Positions 28,927 to 38,018 of a stretch of DNA of 64,000 nt are shown here, piece after piece; position 1 is the stretch's first letter; each line of letters starts with the position of its first letter. The DNA is from Serinicoccus chungangensis. Lineage in GTDB: Bacteria; Actinomycetota; Actinomycetes; Actinomycetales; Dermatophilaceae. The stretch covers positions 65,481 through 129,480 of the forward strand of contig NZ_LQBL01000030.1 in assembly GCF_001483745.1 (NCBI RefSeq), given 5' to 3'. The position numbers and the translations under genes are program-made. The notes beneath the pieces are model-generated. The model did no database searches. It saw nothing but the letters and a program-made list of their open reading frames with translations, and was not told the origin of the DNA.

Positions 28927-30408
28927 ATGTCCGCCACCGAGAAGACCACCGACGGCGCGCTGCTCCTGCGCGCCCTGCGCCAGCTGACCCCGGCCATGGG
29001 TCTGCTCACCGAGATCGGTGAGCTCTTCGGCACCGCCGGGCACGAGGTGGCGCTGGTCGGAGGCCCGGTCCGGGACGCCTTCCTCGGCCGTCCCTCCACC
29101 GACCTCGACCTCACCACGTCGGCCCGGCCCGAGGAGATCGAGCAGGTCCTGACCGGCTGGGCCGACACCACCTGGGACGTCGGTCGGGCCTTCGGCACCA
29201 TCGGCGCGCGCCGGGGACGAGACACGCTGGAGATCACCACCTACCGCGCCGACGCCTACGACGGTGAGACCCGCAAGCCCGTGGTCGCCTTCGGGACCTC
29301 GCTCGAGGAGGACCTCGTCCGCCGCGACTTCAGGGTCAACGCCATGGCCCTGCGGCTGCCCGATCTCACCTTCGTCGACCCGCACGGCGGGCTGGGCGAC
29401 CTGGCCGGACAGCGGTTGCGCACCCCGCACGAGCCCGAGGTGTCCTTCGCCGACGACCCGCTGCGGATGCTGCGGGCAGCCCGGTTCGCCGCCCAGCTGG
29501 GCTTCCGGCCGACGACCGACGTCCTGGAGGCCATGACCGACATGGCCGACCGGATCTCGATCGTGTCCGCGGAGCGGGTCCGCGACGAGCTCGTCAAGCT
29601 GGTGCTCGCGCCCGATCCCCGTGCCGGGCTCGAGATCCTCGTGACGACCGGGCTGGCCGACCACGTGCTGCCCGAGCTGCCTGCCCTGCGGCTCGAGGTC
29701 GACGAGCACCACCGCCACAAGGACGTCTACGAGCACAGCCTCATCGTGCTGGAGCAGGCCATCGGTCTCGAGGACGAGCCGGGGGAGCGGGAGGACGACC
29801 CCGACCGCGTGCCGGGACCGGACCTCGTCCTGCGGCTGGCGGCGCTGCTGCACGACATCGGCAAGCCCCCCACCCGGCGCTTCGAGCCGGGAGGAGGCGT
29901 GAGCTTCCACCACCACGAGGTGGTCGGCGCCAAGATGACCCGCGCCCGGCTGCGGGCCCTGCGCTTCGACAAGGAGACGGTGCGCGCGGTGACCCGTCTG
30001 GTCGAGCTGCACCTGCGCTTCCACGGGTACGGGTCGGGGGAGTGGACCGACGCAGCGGTGCGGCGCTACGTCACCGACGCGGGACCGCTCCTGGGCCGGC
30101 TGCACAAGCTCACCAGGTCGGACTGCACCACCCGCAACCGGCGCAAGGCCGCCCGCCTGTCGGCGAGCTACGACCACCTCGAGGAGCGCATCGAGCGGCT
30201 CCGGGAGGAGGAGGAGCTGAACGCGGTCCGGCCCGAGCTGGACGGGCACCAGATCGGGGCGATCCTCGGCATCCCTCCCGGCCCGCAGCTGGGTCGGGCC
30301 TACCAGCACCTCCTCGCGGTGCGGCTGGACCAGGGACCGCTGGGTGAGGACGGAGCCCGGGCCGAGCTGCTGAGGTGGTGGGCGGAGCAGGAGACGCCCG
30401 GTGGGTAG
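28927..30408 (+). CDS. pcnA: CCA tRNA nucleotidyltransferase
   Basis: A 493-residue class II nucleotidyltransferase that adds or repairs the 3' CCA of tRNAs. The head domain has VGGPVRDAFLGR (44-55) and the metal pair in STDLDL (57-62); RRDFRVNAMAL is the neck motif. A C-terminal HD domain is visible as HRHKDVYEHS and LLHDIGKPPTRRF, typical of actinobacterial CCA enzymes. The start at ATG 28927 is supported by the -10 hexamer 7 nt upstream. It overlaps the following small membrane protein gene by 8 bp. Confidence 0.95.
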   Translation: MSATEKTTDGALLLRALRQLTPAMGLLTEIGELFGTAGHEVALVGGPVRDAFLGRPSTDLDLTTSARPEEIEQVLTGWADTTWDVGRAFGTIGARRGRDTLEITTYRADAYDGETRKPVVAFGTSLEEDLVRRDFRVNAMALRLPDLTFVDPHGGLGDLAGQRLRTPHEPEVSFADDPLRMLRAARFAAQLGFRPTTDVLEAMTDMADRISIVSAERVRDELVKLVLAPDPRAGLEILVTTGLADHVLPELPALRLEVDEHHRHKDVYEHSLIVLEQAIGLEDEPGEREDDPDRVPGPDLVLRLAALLHDIGKPPTRRFEPGGGVSFHHHEVVGAKMTRARLRALRFDKETVRAVTRLVELHLRFHGYGSGEWTDAAVRRYVTDAGPLLGRLHKLTRSDCTTRNRRKAARLSASYDHLEERIERLREEEELNAVRPELDGHQIGAILGIPPGPQLGRAYQHLLAVRLDQGPLGEDGARAELLRWWAEQETPGG

Positions 30409-30973
30409 GCACCGCCCGGAACGCCGCAGCCACCCCGCACCCGGCCGCTGGACCCACCTCCTCGCCCGCCTGCCCTGGATCACGCTGGTGCTGCTGGTGG
30501 TGCTCGTCGTCGGCACGGCCGAGCTCGTGCAGCCGCGGACCTACGCCGCGAGCGCCACGCTGACCGCCCCGACCGAGCGCGCCGCCGACCAGCTGTCCGT
30601 CCAGCTCACCGACCCCGCCCTGCCGTCCGAGGTCGAACGGGCCGTGGAGCTGGACCCCGAGCTGTCCGGCAGCGTGCGGCTGGCGGTCCGGCACGAGGCC
30701 GAGGACCGCGAGGTGCACCTCCAGGCGACGGCGCCCGACCCGAGGCTGGCGGCGCTCGCCGCCGACACCGGGGCGGCCCTGAGCGTGCAGGAGCGCGCCG
30801 ACGGGACCGAGCTGACCCAGGGGGCGAGGGTCCCCACCGAGCCCGTCGACGACCGAGGCCTCCTGTGGCTCATCCTCGCAGCCGCGCTGCTGGCGGTGGC
30901 CGTGCGCATCGAGGCTGCCCACCGGGCGCGGCCGGGTGACCACCCCGCACCGCAGCCGTCGGGGGCCTCGTGA
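30401..30973 (+). CDS. Wzz-like two-helix membrane protein
   Basis: A 190-residue protein with a membrane segment at about 25-43 (ITLVLLVVLVVGTAEL), an external alpha/beta part, and a second helix near 152-170 (LLWLILAAALLAVAVRI). The layout, with RTYAASATLTAPTE just after the first helix, is that of small chain-length determinant (Wzz/YveK-type) proteins, but there is no kinase partner nearby. It starts at a GTG overlapping the pcnA stop and overlaps the acyltransferase start by 4 bp, so it is coupled to surface polysaccharide modification. The family assignment is tentative. Confidence 0.55.
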   Translation: MGRHRPERRSHPAPGRWTHLLARLPWITLVLLVVLVVGTAELVQPRTYAASATLTAPTERAADQLSVQLTDPALPSEVERAVELDPELSGSVRLAVRHEAEDREVHLQATAPDPRLAALAADTGAALSVQERADGTELTQGARVPTEPVDDRGLLWLILAAALLAVAVRIEAAHRARPGDHPAPQPSGAS

Positions 30974-33276
30974 GCACCGACCTCGAGGCCCCGCTCACCC
31001 GGCGCCGGGCGCGGGCCCTGCACGCGGCCCGGCACGCCCTCAGGGTGCCGCCCGTGCCGCGCGACTTCCGCAGCGACATCGAGGGCCTGCGCGCCCTGGC
31101 GGTGCTCGCCGTCATGCTGTGGCACGCCGGGGTCCCCCTCCCCGGCGGCTTCGTCGGCGTCGACGTGTTCTTCGTGGTGAGCGGGTTCCTCATGACCTCG
31201 CTGCTGCTGGAGGAGGGGCGCGCCCGCGGGCGGATCGACCTCGGTCGCTTCTACGCCCGGCGCGCCCGGCGCCTGCTGCCGGCGGCACTCGCCGCGCTGG
31301 CCGGCACCGCCCTGCTCACCGTCCTCTTCCTGCCGCGCGGCCGCTGGGGCGAGGTGGGCGGTGACCTGCTCGCGTCGGCGACCTACGTCGTCAACTGGCG
31401 GATGGCCTGGCGCTCGGTCGACTACCTCGACCTGGAGCGCGCCCCGAGCCCGCTGCAGCACTACTGGTCGCTGTCGGTGGAGGAGCAGTTCTACCTCGTG
31501 TGGCCGGTCGTCCTGCTGCTGGTCCTCGTCTACGCCGCCGGCCGGGCGCGGGTCTTCAGCACGCTGACGTGGGTGCTCACCCTCGGTCTGCTCACCGGGT
31601 CCCTGCTGGTCTCCTGGCGCTGGACCCTGGAGGAGCCGGCCGCCTACTTCGTGACGCCCACCCGGGTGCACGAGCTCATGCTCGGTGCGGTCGTCGCCCT
31701 GGGCGCCCGCGCGTGGCCACGGCTGCCGCGCGCCGTCGCCGCCGCTCTCGGCTGGCTGGGGCTGGGCCTGGTCGGCGTGGCGTTCGTCGTCATCACCGCG
31801 CAGACCCCCTTCCCCGGCCTGTGGGCGCTGCTGCCCACCGTCGGCGTCGCCCTGGTGCTCGTGGCGGGCCCGGCCGCGGGTGGTCTGGGGCCGGTCGCGC
31901 TGCTGCGGGCCCGGCCCCTGCAGTGGGTGGGTCGGCTGTCCTACAGCCTCTATCTCTGGCACTGGCCGTTCGTCGCCGTCGCGGCGGAGATGGTGCACGT
32001 CGGTCGCGGGGGCCCCGACACCCTCCCCGTCCACTGGGGCCTCCTGGCGGTCGGGCTGTCCGTCCTGCCCGCCTGGTGGTCCTTCGCCCTGGTGGAGGAC
32101 CCGGTCCGCCGCCACGGGCGGGTGCTGGCGGCGCGGCTACCCCCCGGCGTCGTCGTCCGGCGCACCCTGCGGCTCGGGGTGAACTGCACCCTGGCGGGTG
32201 CGGCGCTGGGGCTCGCGCTCCTGCTGGCGGCACCGCAGTCGGAGACCGAGCAGGCGGCCCGCTGGCGGACCCCGGACGTGGTGGAGCAGCTGCGGTCACC
32301 GGTGGGTGCCGACACTCTCGCCGTCGGCGTCGACGACCCGGCACCGGCTGAGGCCGGCGGGGGGACGGGGCCGGTCGTGGCCGCGTCCGCGGGCAGCGGG
32401 GCCTCGGACGTGCTCGGCGAGCCCCCTCCCGTCGTGCAGATCCCCGAGCGGGTCGGCGACCTCGCCGTGCCGCTGCAGCAGGTCCCCGACGACGTGCCGG
32501 TGCTGGAGCCGGAGGAGTGCTTCGTGGCGCTGGGCGGCACACGGGTCGGGGTGTGCGAGGGCGGCGACCCCGAGGGGGAGGTCACGGTCGCGCTCATCGG
32601 CGACAGCCACGCGGGCATGTGGATGACGGCGATGGACGCGATCGGCCGGGACCGGGGGTGGCGGGTCCTCGCCATGACCAAGTCGTCGTGCCCGCCGGCC
32701 CGTGGCCTCGTGGTGGAGCGCTCGGGTCAGGCGGGGGACTACCGCCAGTGCACCCGGTGGCAGCAGCGGCTGGACGAGGCTCTCGTCCGCGAGTCGCCGG
32801 ACGTCGTGCTGCTCTCCAGCGCGTCCTACGGCACCACCGGGGACGAGAAGGTGGCAGCGGGGCTGGGGGCGCGGATCGACATGCTCCTCGAGGAGGGGAT
32901 GCGGCCCGCCCTCGTCCGGGACGTGCCCCGGGCGCCCTTCGACGTGCCGGCCTGCCTGCTGGAGAACGAGGACGACGTCCCGCGGTGCGCGTTCGACCGG
33001 GAGCAGGGGCTGGCGACCTCCGGCACCGGCCACGACCTGCTGGCCGAGCAGCGCCCCGGGCTGCCGGTCCTGGACCTCACCGACGCCGTGTGCCCCGGCC
33101 GGACCTGCAGCCCGATCGTCGGCGAGGTCGTCGTCTGGCGGGACAGCAACCACTTGTCCGCGACCTACGTCCGGTCGCTGCGCGACGTGGTGGAGGAGCA
33201 GGTGTCGCCGGTGGTGCTCGCCGATCGGCTGGGTGAGGCCGTGCGGTCCGGGGTGGCGGTCGGCACCGGTCGCTGA
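30970..33276 (+). CDS. acyltransferase (acyl_transf_3) with C-terminal SGNH domain
   Basis: A 768-residue membrane protein of the OafA type. Residues ~35-380 contain the ten-helix acyltransferase domain with the R-x10-H motif in RALAVLAVMLWHAG, the GVDVFFVVSGFLM loop and HYWSLSVEEQFYLVWPV. After a linker, the external SGNH domain has GDSHAGMW (Ser nucleophile) and [13 protein letters not shown] (Asp and His of the triad). Such enzymes pass acetyl groups across the membrane and O-acetylate wall glycans or polysaccharides. GTG start. Its 3' end overlaps the convergent GT87-like gene by 112 bp. Confidence 0.93.
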   Translation: MSTDLEAPLTRRRARALHAARHALRVPPVPRDFRSDIEGLRALAVLAVMLWHAGVPLPGGFVGVDVFFVVSGFLMTSLLLEEGRARGRIDLGRFYARRARRLLPAALAALAGTALLTVLFLPRGRWGEVGGDLLASATYVVNWRMAWRSVDYLDLERAPSPLQHYWSLSVEEQFYLVWPVVLLLVLVYAAGRARVFSTLTWVLTLGLLTGSLLVSWRWTLEEPAAYFVTPTRVHELMLGAVVALGARAWPRLPRAVAAALGWLGLGLVGVAFVVITAQTPFPGLWALLPTVGVALVLVAGPAAGGLGPVALLRARPLQWVGRLSYSLYLWHWPFVAVAAEMVHVGRGGPDTLPVHWGLLAVGLSVLPAWWSFALVEDPVRRHGRVLAARLPPGVVVRRTLRLGVNCTLAGAALGLALLLAAPQSETEQAARWRTPDVVEQLRSPVGADTLAVGVDDPAPAEAGGGTGPVVAASAGSGASDVLGEPPPVVQIPERVGDLAVPLQQVPDDVPVLEPEECFVALGGTRVGVCEGGDPEGEVTVALIGDSHAGMWMTAMDAIGRDRGWRVLAMTKSSCPPARGLVVERSGQAGDYRQCTRWQQRLDEALVRESPDVVLLSSASYGTTGDEKVAAGLGARIDMLLEEGMRPALVRDVPRAPFDVPACLLENEDDVPRCAFDREQGLATSGTGHDLLAEQRPGLPVLDLTDAVCPGRTCSPIVGEVVVWRDSNHLSATYVRSLRDVVEEQVSPVVLADRLGEAVRSGVAVGTGR

Positions 33277-34589
33277 GCGGCCGTCCGGTCGACCCGTGCG
33301 ACCTCCCACAGGACCCACGACCAGGCCACCGCCCGGAGGACCACGGCGAGGGCGTACGCGTCGCCGGGCAGACCACGACCGGGGTCGCTGGCGAAGGCGA
33401 TGTGCAGCCACGTCGTGAGGAAGACCAGCGACTCGGCCAGCGCCCACAGCAGGTGCCTCGACCACGGCAGGGCGGAGAGGGCCAGGAAGGGGAGGACCCA
33501 CAGCCCCGACTGGACCGACAGGGAGGACGCGGTCAGGGCGACGACGAGCAGCATGAGGGCGGAGAGCTGGACGACCCCGCGCCCGCCCCCCGGTCGTCCT
33601 GGCGCCGAGAGCAGCACCCCCAGCGCCAGGGCCAGCAGCCACCCGGTGGCGGCCACGGCCGTCGTGAGGACCGTCGGCACCGTGACGCCGACGAGCCGGG
33701 GCACCATCTGCAGCGCGCCGTACCCCGCAGGCTGACCCCACCACTGCTGCGCAGCGGAGAGCGCCTCGGGCTGGATGGTCACCAGGGGCAGGATCACCAG
33801 CAGCGCACCGAGGACCGCGCCCACCACCGTCTGCAGGGCGGGCAGGAGCCGGCCGCGCCGCCACGCGACGATGACGATCGCCGCCAGCACGAGCACGGGG
33901 AACGGCCGGACGAGGCAGGAGAGGCCCAGCAGGACGCCAGCCGTCCAGCTGCGCTCGCGGTGCCACGCCCACAGGCCGAGCAGCAGGAGGCTGACCCCGA
34001 GCAGGTCGGTGGACACCAGGGCGAGCAGGGCCAGCACCGGGCTCGCGGCCAGGTGGGCCGCCTGCCAGGGCCGCCCGGGTGCGAGGCTCACCAGCGCGAG
34101 CACGGCCAGGCCCACCAGCACCACGGACACCAGTGCCCAGAGGGTGAAGACCCACTGCTGGGCGGCCAGACCGTCTCCGGCGCGGGGCGAGACCTGGGCC
34201 AGCAGCCACATCACCGCTCCGGGCAGCGGGGCGGTCCCCGTGGCGGCCCCCTCACCGGCCCAGGGCAGCGAGCGCTCGGCGAGCGGGGAGCTCACGTGCA
34301 CCACGGGGAGGTCGGAGTAGCACGCCCGCCAGAACTGGTCCGGTGTGCTCCACCCCTTCATGAGGCAGTGCCCCTTCTGCCACACCCCGAGACCGAGGAC
34401 CAGCGAGCCGGTCAGCGTGAGGGCGGCGGCGACCCCGGCCAGCCCTCGGCCGCCGACCACGGCATACCGGCCCAGCGGCCCGCCGATGACCCCCGTGGCC
34501 CTGGCGACGACCGGGTCCACCCAGGACGGCACCTGCCAGGGGCGGTCGTCACCCCGTCCCGCCGTGCGCGGGTCCGACGTGAGGCTCAC
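33165..34589 (-). CDS. GT87-like membrane mannosyltransferase (DUF2029-type)
   Basis: A 474-residue polytopic protein with about 9-11 hydrophobic segments and an acidic/aromatic first outer loop ([17 protein letters not shown]). This fits GT-C enzymes that use polyprenyl-phosphate mannose outside the membrane. M. tuberculosis has a similar protein (Rv0051) next to ponA1, and here too it lies directly downstream of ponA with a 4-bp overlap. The Thr/Ser/Arg-rich C-terminal tail (last ~40 residues) is read antisense through the end of the acyltransferase gene and looks like an extension after loss of an original stop. Substrate unknown. Confidence 0.8.
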   Translation of the reverse strand: MSLTSDPRTAGRGDDRPWQVPSWVDPVVARATGVIGGPLGRYAVVGGRGLAGVAAALTLTGSLVLGLGVWQKGHCLMKGWSTPDQFWRACYSDLPVVHVSSPLAERSLPWAGEGAATGTAPLPGAVMWLLAQVSPRAGDGLAAQQWVFTLWALVSVVLVGLAVLALVSLAPGRPWQAAHLAASPVLALLALVSTDLLGVSLLLLGLWAWHRERSWTAGVLLGLSCLVRPFPVLVLAAIVIVAWRRGRLLPALQTVVGAVLGALLVILPLVTIQPEALSAAQQWWGQPAGYGALQMVPRLVGVTVPTVLTTAVAATGWLLALALGVLLSAPGRPGGGRGVVQLSALMLLVVALTASSLSVQSGLWVLPFLALSALPWSRHLLWALAESLVFLTTWLHIAFASDPGRGLPGDAYALAVVLRAVAWSWVLWEVARVDRTAAQRPVPTATPDRTASPSRSASTTGDTCSSTTSRSDRT

Positions 34590-36799
34590 CCCGTCGGCTC
34601 GGGCTCCGTGCCGTCACCGGGGGGCGCGGGCTGCGTCTGCGTCGGGGCCGGTGTCGTCGGGTCCGGGACGGTCGGTGCGGGGCTCGTCGGCTCCGGCGCC
34701 GGGCTGGTCGGGTCCGGCTCCGTCTCGGTGGGCTCCTCCGTGGGCTCGGTGGTCGTCGGCTCCTCGGTGGGCTCGGTGGTCGTCGGCTCCTCCGTCGTCG
34801 GCTCCTCGCTCGTGGGCTCCGGCTCCGGGGTGGTGGGCTCCTGCATGGTGGGGGTGTCGTCCGTGGGGCCACCGGTCCCGACCCGTGGTGCGAAGTCGAG
34901 CACCTCCTCGCCGTCGAGCGCGAGCCGCATGAACTCCCCCCACACCTGCGCCGGGAAGGTCCCACCGGTGATCTGCTCCAGCCCGGCGACGTCCTGCATC
35001 GGCACCGTGCCGTCCCCCTTGTACATCACGACACCGGCCGCGAGCTGGGGGGCGAACCCGTCGAACCAGGCCGACACGTTGTTCTCGCTGGTGCCGGACT
35101 TGCCGGCGGTCGGGCGGCCGAGGTCCCCGGCGGCCATCCCCGACCCCTGGTCGATGACGACGGTCATCGCCTCGGTCGTGTCCACCGCCGCGTCGCGCTC
35201 GACACCGGCCTCGGTCTCGGGCTCGGCCTCGTAGGTGACCTCGCCGGCCACCGTCTCGACCTGGTCGATGAGGTAGGGCGTGGCGCGCTCACCCTCGGCG
35301 GCGAGGGTGGCATACGCGTTCGTCATCTCCAGCAGGGTCGGGGAGGCGGTCCCGAGGACGTTGGTGAGGTCCGTGTCCAGACCCGGCGTGTCCTCCGGCA
35401 GCCCCAGGTCCACGGCCGCCTCACGGGTGCGGTCCGGCCCGATCTGCTCGTTGAGCTGGACGTAGATGGTGTTGACCGACTCGGCGAGCGCGACCCGCAG
35501 GTCGATGAGACCGAAGGAGAGGTCCTGGAAGTTGTTGACCTCGATCTCGTCCGCGCCGAAGGTCATCGGGGTCGGGCCCTCGAAGGTCTGGAAGGTGTCG
35601 ACGCCGTCCTCGACGGCGGCGACCAGGGTCACCGGCTTGAAGAGGGAGCCGGCCTGGACCCGGGCGTCGGTGGCCGCGTTGAGCTGGGTCTCCTGGAAGT
35701 CGTCGCCGCCGTACATCGCGGTGATGGCGCCATCGCCGGGGCGGACGGCGGTGAGGGCGACGGTGATGTCGTCGGTGCCCTCCCCGGTGGGACGGTAGAG
35801 GTCGACCGCCTCCTCCGCCGCCTGCTGGTGCCGCTCGACGATCGTCGTGGTGACCCGCAGCCCGCCGCCGTCGATCTCCGCGTCGTCCACCCCCAGGAGC
35901 TCCCTGAGCTCGCTGCGCGCCTGCTCGGCGATGTAGCCCTCGACCCCCTGCGCGGCCGTCGACGGGCTCGGCTCCTGGATCTCGGGCAGGCCCAGACCCT
36001 CCCGTTCGGCCGGCGTCAGCCAGCCCTCCTCGACCATGCCGTCCAGGACGTAGGCGACTCGCTCCTCGGCCCGCTCCTCGTTGCCCTCGGCGTAGTCCGG
36101 GTCGAAGAGGGAGGGTGCGTTGGTGACGGCGGCGAGGAAGGCGCCCTCCTCGACGGAGAGCTGGGAGACGTCCTTGCCGAAGTAGGCCTGGCTCGCGGTC
36201 TGGATGCCGTAGGCGCCACGCCCGAAGTAGATGGTGTTGAGGTAGTTCTCCAGGATCTGGTCCTTGGAGAGCTCGTTGTCGATCTTGGTGGCGATGATGA
36301 TCTCGGTGACCTTGCGCTGCAGCGTCTGGTCCGCGGTGAGGTAGTAGTTCTTGACGTACTGCTGCGTGATGGTGGACCCGCCCTGGAGCCCGTCACCGGT
36401 GAGGGTGCGCCAGGCGCCCCGCGCCGTGCCGGTGATGGACACGCCCTCGTTCTCGTAGAACGATCGGTCCTCGGCCGCGAGCATGGCGTAGCGGACGTGC
36501 TCGGGCACCTCCGACAACGGCACCGCCTCGCGGTCGTAGCCCCCGGTGAAACGCGCCAGCTCGGTCTCCCCGTCGGCGTAGTACAGGATCGAGCTCTGCG
36601 CCTCGGCGAAGTCGTTGGGCTCCGGGACGTCGGTCCGGTTGTAGGCCCAGGCGAAGACCCCCACGGCCAGCAGGATCGCCAGCAGGCCGAGACCCGTCAG
36701 CCAGAGCAGGACCCGACGCACCCTCCCCCCGCGCCGCGGACGGGAGGACCGGCGGCCGGCGGGAGGACGGGAGGCGGAGGCGGTGCTGGAACGGCTCAC
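34586..36799 (-). CDS. ponA: class A penicillin-binding protein (transglycosylase/transpeptidase)
   Basis: A 737-residue bifunctional peptidoglycan synthase. A basic cytoplasmic N-terminus and one membrane helix (about 31-52) lead to the GT51 domain with catalytic Glu110 in AAEDRSF and [12 protein letters not shown]. The transpeptidase domain has S385-LFK, SVN (441-443) and K567-SGTS. The C-terminus is a long Pro/Thr/Glu tail with repeated EEPTTTEPT units, outside the membrane. The GTG at 36799 is chosen because a -10 CACAAT lies 7 nt upstream; an extension to 36910 would cross that promoter. Confidence 0.97.
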   Translation of the reverse strand: MSRSSTASASRPPAGRRSSRPRRGGRVRRVLLWLTGLGLLAILLAVGVFAWAYNRTDVPEPNDFAEAQSSILYYADGETELARFTGGYDREAVPLSEVPEHVRYAMLAAEDRSFYENEGVSITGTARGAWRTLTGDGLQGGSTITQQYVKNYYLTADQTLQRKVTEIIIATKIDNELSKDQILENYLNTIYFGRGAYGIQTASQAYFGKDVSQLSVEEGAFLAAVTNAPSLFDPDYAEGNEERAEERVAYVLDGMVEEGWLTPAEREGLGLPEIQEPSPSTAAQGVEGYIAEQARSELRELLGVDDAEIDGGGLRVTTTIVERHQQAAEEAVDLYRPTGEGTDDITVALTAVRPGDGAITAMYGGDDFQETQLNAATDARVQAGSLFKPVTLVAAVEDGVDTFQTFEGPTPMTFGADEIEVNNFQDLSFGLIDLRVALAESVNTIYVQLNEQIGPDRTREAAVDLGLPEDTPGLDTDLTNVLGTASPTLLEMTNAYATLAAEGERATPYLIDQVETVAGEVTYEAEPETEAGVERDAAVDTTEAMTVVIDQGSGMAAGDLGRPTAGKSGTSENNVSAWFDGFAPQLAAGVVMYKGDGTVPMQDVAGLEQITGGTFPAQVWGEFMRLALDGEEVLDFAPRVGTGGPTDDTPTMQEPTTPEPEPTSEEPTTEEPTTTEPTEEPTTTEPTEEPTETEPDPTSPAPEPTSPAPTVPDPTTPAPTQTQPAPPGDGTEPEPTG

Positions 36800-36806
36800 G
36801 CCCCCT

Positions 36807-36812
36807 ATTGTG
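36807..36812 (-). promoter_or_regulatory. ponA promoter -10, predicted leaderless
   Basis: CACAAT on the minus strand lies 7 nt before the ponA GTG, with only AGGGGGC between; the G-run is too close to act as a ribosome site. The transcript is predicted to start at the start codon. Confidence 0.5.
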
Positions 36813-36874
36813 CCCATCCCGGCGGGGGGCAGCCGGAATGCGCCCGCGTTCGGTGGCGTTGCCCGAGCGTGAAG

Positions 36875-36895
36875 GGGCGGCCCGGTGGGCCGCCC
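36875..36895 (+). promoter_or_regulatory. 9-bp hairpin in the ino1 leader
   Basis: GGGCGGCCC (36875-36883) and GGGCCGCCC (36887-36895) form a perfect stem with a GGT loop, 13 nt before the AAGGAGC ribosome site of ino1. No gene upstream on the plus strand needs a terminator here. An attenuation or translational control element is possible. Confidence 0.5.
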
Positions 36896-36919
36896 GTGGT
36901 ATGTCGGCAAGGAGCATGG

Positions 36920-37987
36920 ATGTCATCGGTCAGGGTCGCGATCGTCGGTGTGGGCAACTGCGCCAGCTCGCTCGTGCAAGGTGTGGAGTACTACCGCGAC
37001 GCCGATCCCTCGGCGTCGGTCCCGGGGCTCATGCACGTGTCGTTCGGCGACTACCACGTGGGCGACCTGGAGTTCGTGGCCGCCTTCGACGTCGACTCCG
37101 CCAAGGTCGGCCAGGACCTCGCCAAGGCCATCCAGGCCGGGGAGAACAACACGATCTCCATCGCGCAGGTCCCGGACACCGGGGTCACCGTCCAGCGCGG
37201 GCCGACCCTGGACGGGCTCGGGAAGTACTACGCGCTCACGGTCGAGGAGTCGCCGGTCGAGCCGGTCGACGTCGTGCAGGCGCTGCGTGACGCCGAGGTC
37301 GACGTTCTCGTGTCCTACCTCCCGGTGGGCAGCGAGGAGGCGGACAAGTACTACGCGCAGTGCGCCCTCGACGCGGGGGTGGCCTTCGTCAACGCGCTCC
37401 CCGTCTTCATCGCCAGCGACCCCGAGTGGGCCGCGAAGTTCGAGGCGGCCGGGGTGCCGATCGTCGGTGACGACATCAAGAGCCAGGTCGGGGCCACCAT
37501 CACCCACCGGGTGCTGGCCAGGCTGTTCGAGGAGCGCGGGGTGGCGCTCGACCGGACCTACCAGCTCAACGTGGGCGGCAACATGGACTTCAAGAACATG
37601 CTGGAGCGCGAGCGGCTGGAGAGCAAGAAGGTCTCCAAGACCCAGGCCGTCACGTCCAACATGGCCCGCACCATGGCCGATCGGGATGTCCACATCGGGC
37701 CCTCGGACTACGTCCAGTGGCTGGACGACCGCAAGTGGGCCTACGTCCGCCTGGAGGGCCGCGCGTTCGGCGACGTCCCGCTCAACCTGGAGTACAAGCT
37801 GGAGGTGTGGGACAGCCCGAACTCGGCCGGCATCATCATCGACGCCATCCGGGCGGCCAAGATCGCCAAGGACCGGGGTCAGGGTGGACCGGTCGTCGGG
37901 GCCAGCGCCTACCTCATGAAGAGCCCGCCCGTGCAGATGCCGGACGACCAGGGGCGCGCCGAGGTCGAGGCCTTCATCCGCGGCTGA
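36920..37987 (+). CDS. ino1: inositol-3-phosphate synthase
   Basis: A 355-residue NAD-dependent enzyme converting glucose 6-phosphate to myo-inositol 3-phosphate, the first step to phosphatidylinositol and mycothiol in actinobacteria. The Rossmann start is [18 protein letters not shown]; the catalytic region contains [16 protein letters not shown] and [11 protein letters not shown] with the conserved lysines. The length matches the compact prokaryotic family. The ATG at 36920 has AAGGAG about 5 nt upstream. It diverges from ponA, as in mycobacteria where ino1 also lies near ponA1. Confidence 0.96.
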   Translation: MSSVRVAIVGVGNCASSLVQGVEYYRDADPSASVPGLMHVSFGDYHVGDLEFVAAFDVDSAKVGQDLAKAIQAGENNTISIAQVPDTGVTVQRGPTLDGLGKYYALTVEESPVEPVDVVQALRDAEVDVLVSYLPVGSEEADKYYAQCALDAGVAFVNALPVFIASDPEWAAKFEAAGVPIVGDDIKSQVGATITHRVLARLFEERGVALDRTYQLNVGGNMDFKNMLERERLESKKVSKTQAVTSNMARTMADRDVHIGPSDYVQWLDDRKWAYVRLEGRAFGDVPLNLEYKLEVWDSPNSAGIIIDAIRAAKIAKDRGQGGPVVGASAYLMKSPPVQMPDDQGRAEVEAFIRG

Positions 37988-38006
37988 CCACCGGTCGCGG
38001 CTCGCG

Positions 38007-38012
38007 TAGGGT
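38007..38012 (+). promoter_or_regulatory. promoter -10 (TAGGGT), predicted leaderless
   Basis: TAGGGT lies exactly 6 nt before the GTG at 38019, so the first transcribed base should be the first base of the start codon. There is no ribosome site. The hexamer matches a second TAGGGT inside murJ and fits the actinobacterial -10 class. Confidence 0.55.
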
Positions 38013-38018
38013 CGGGGC

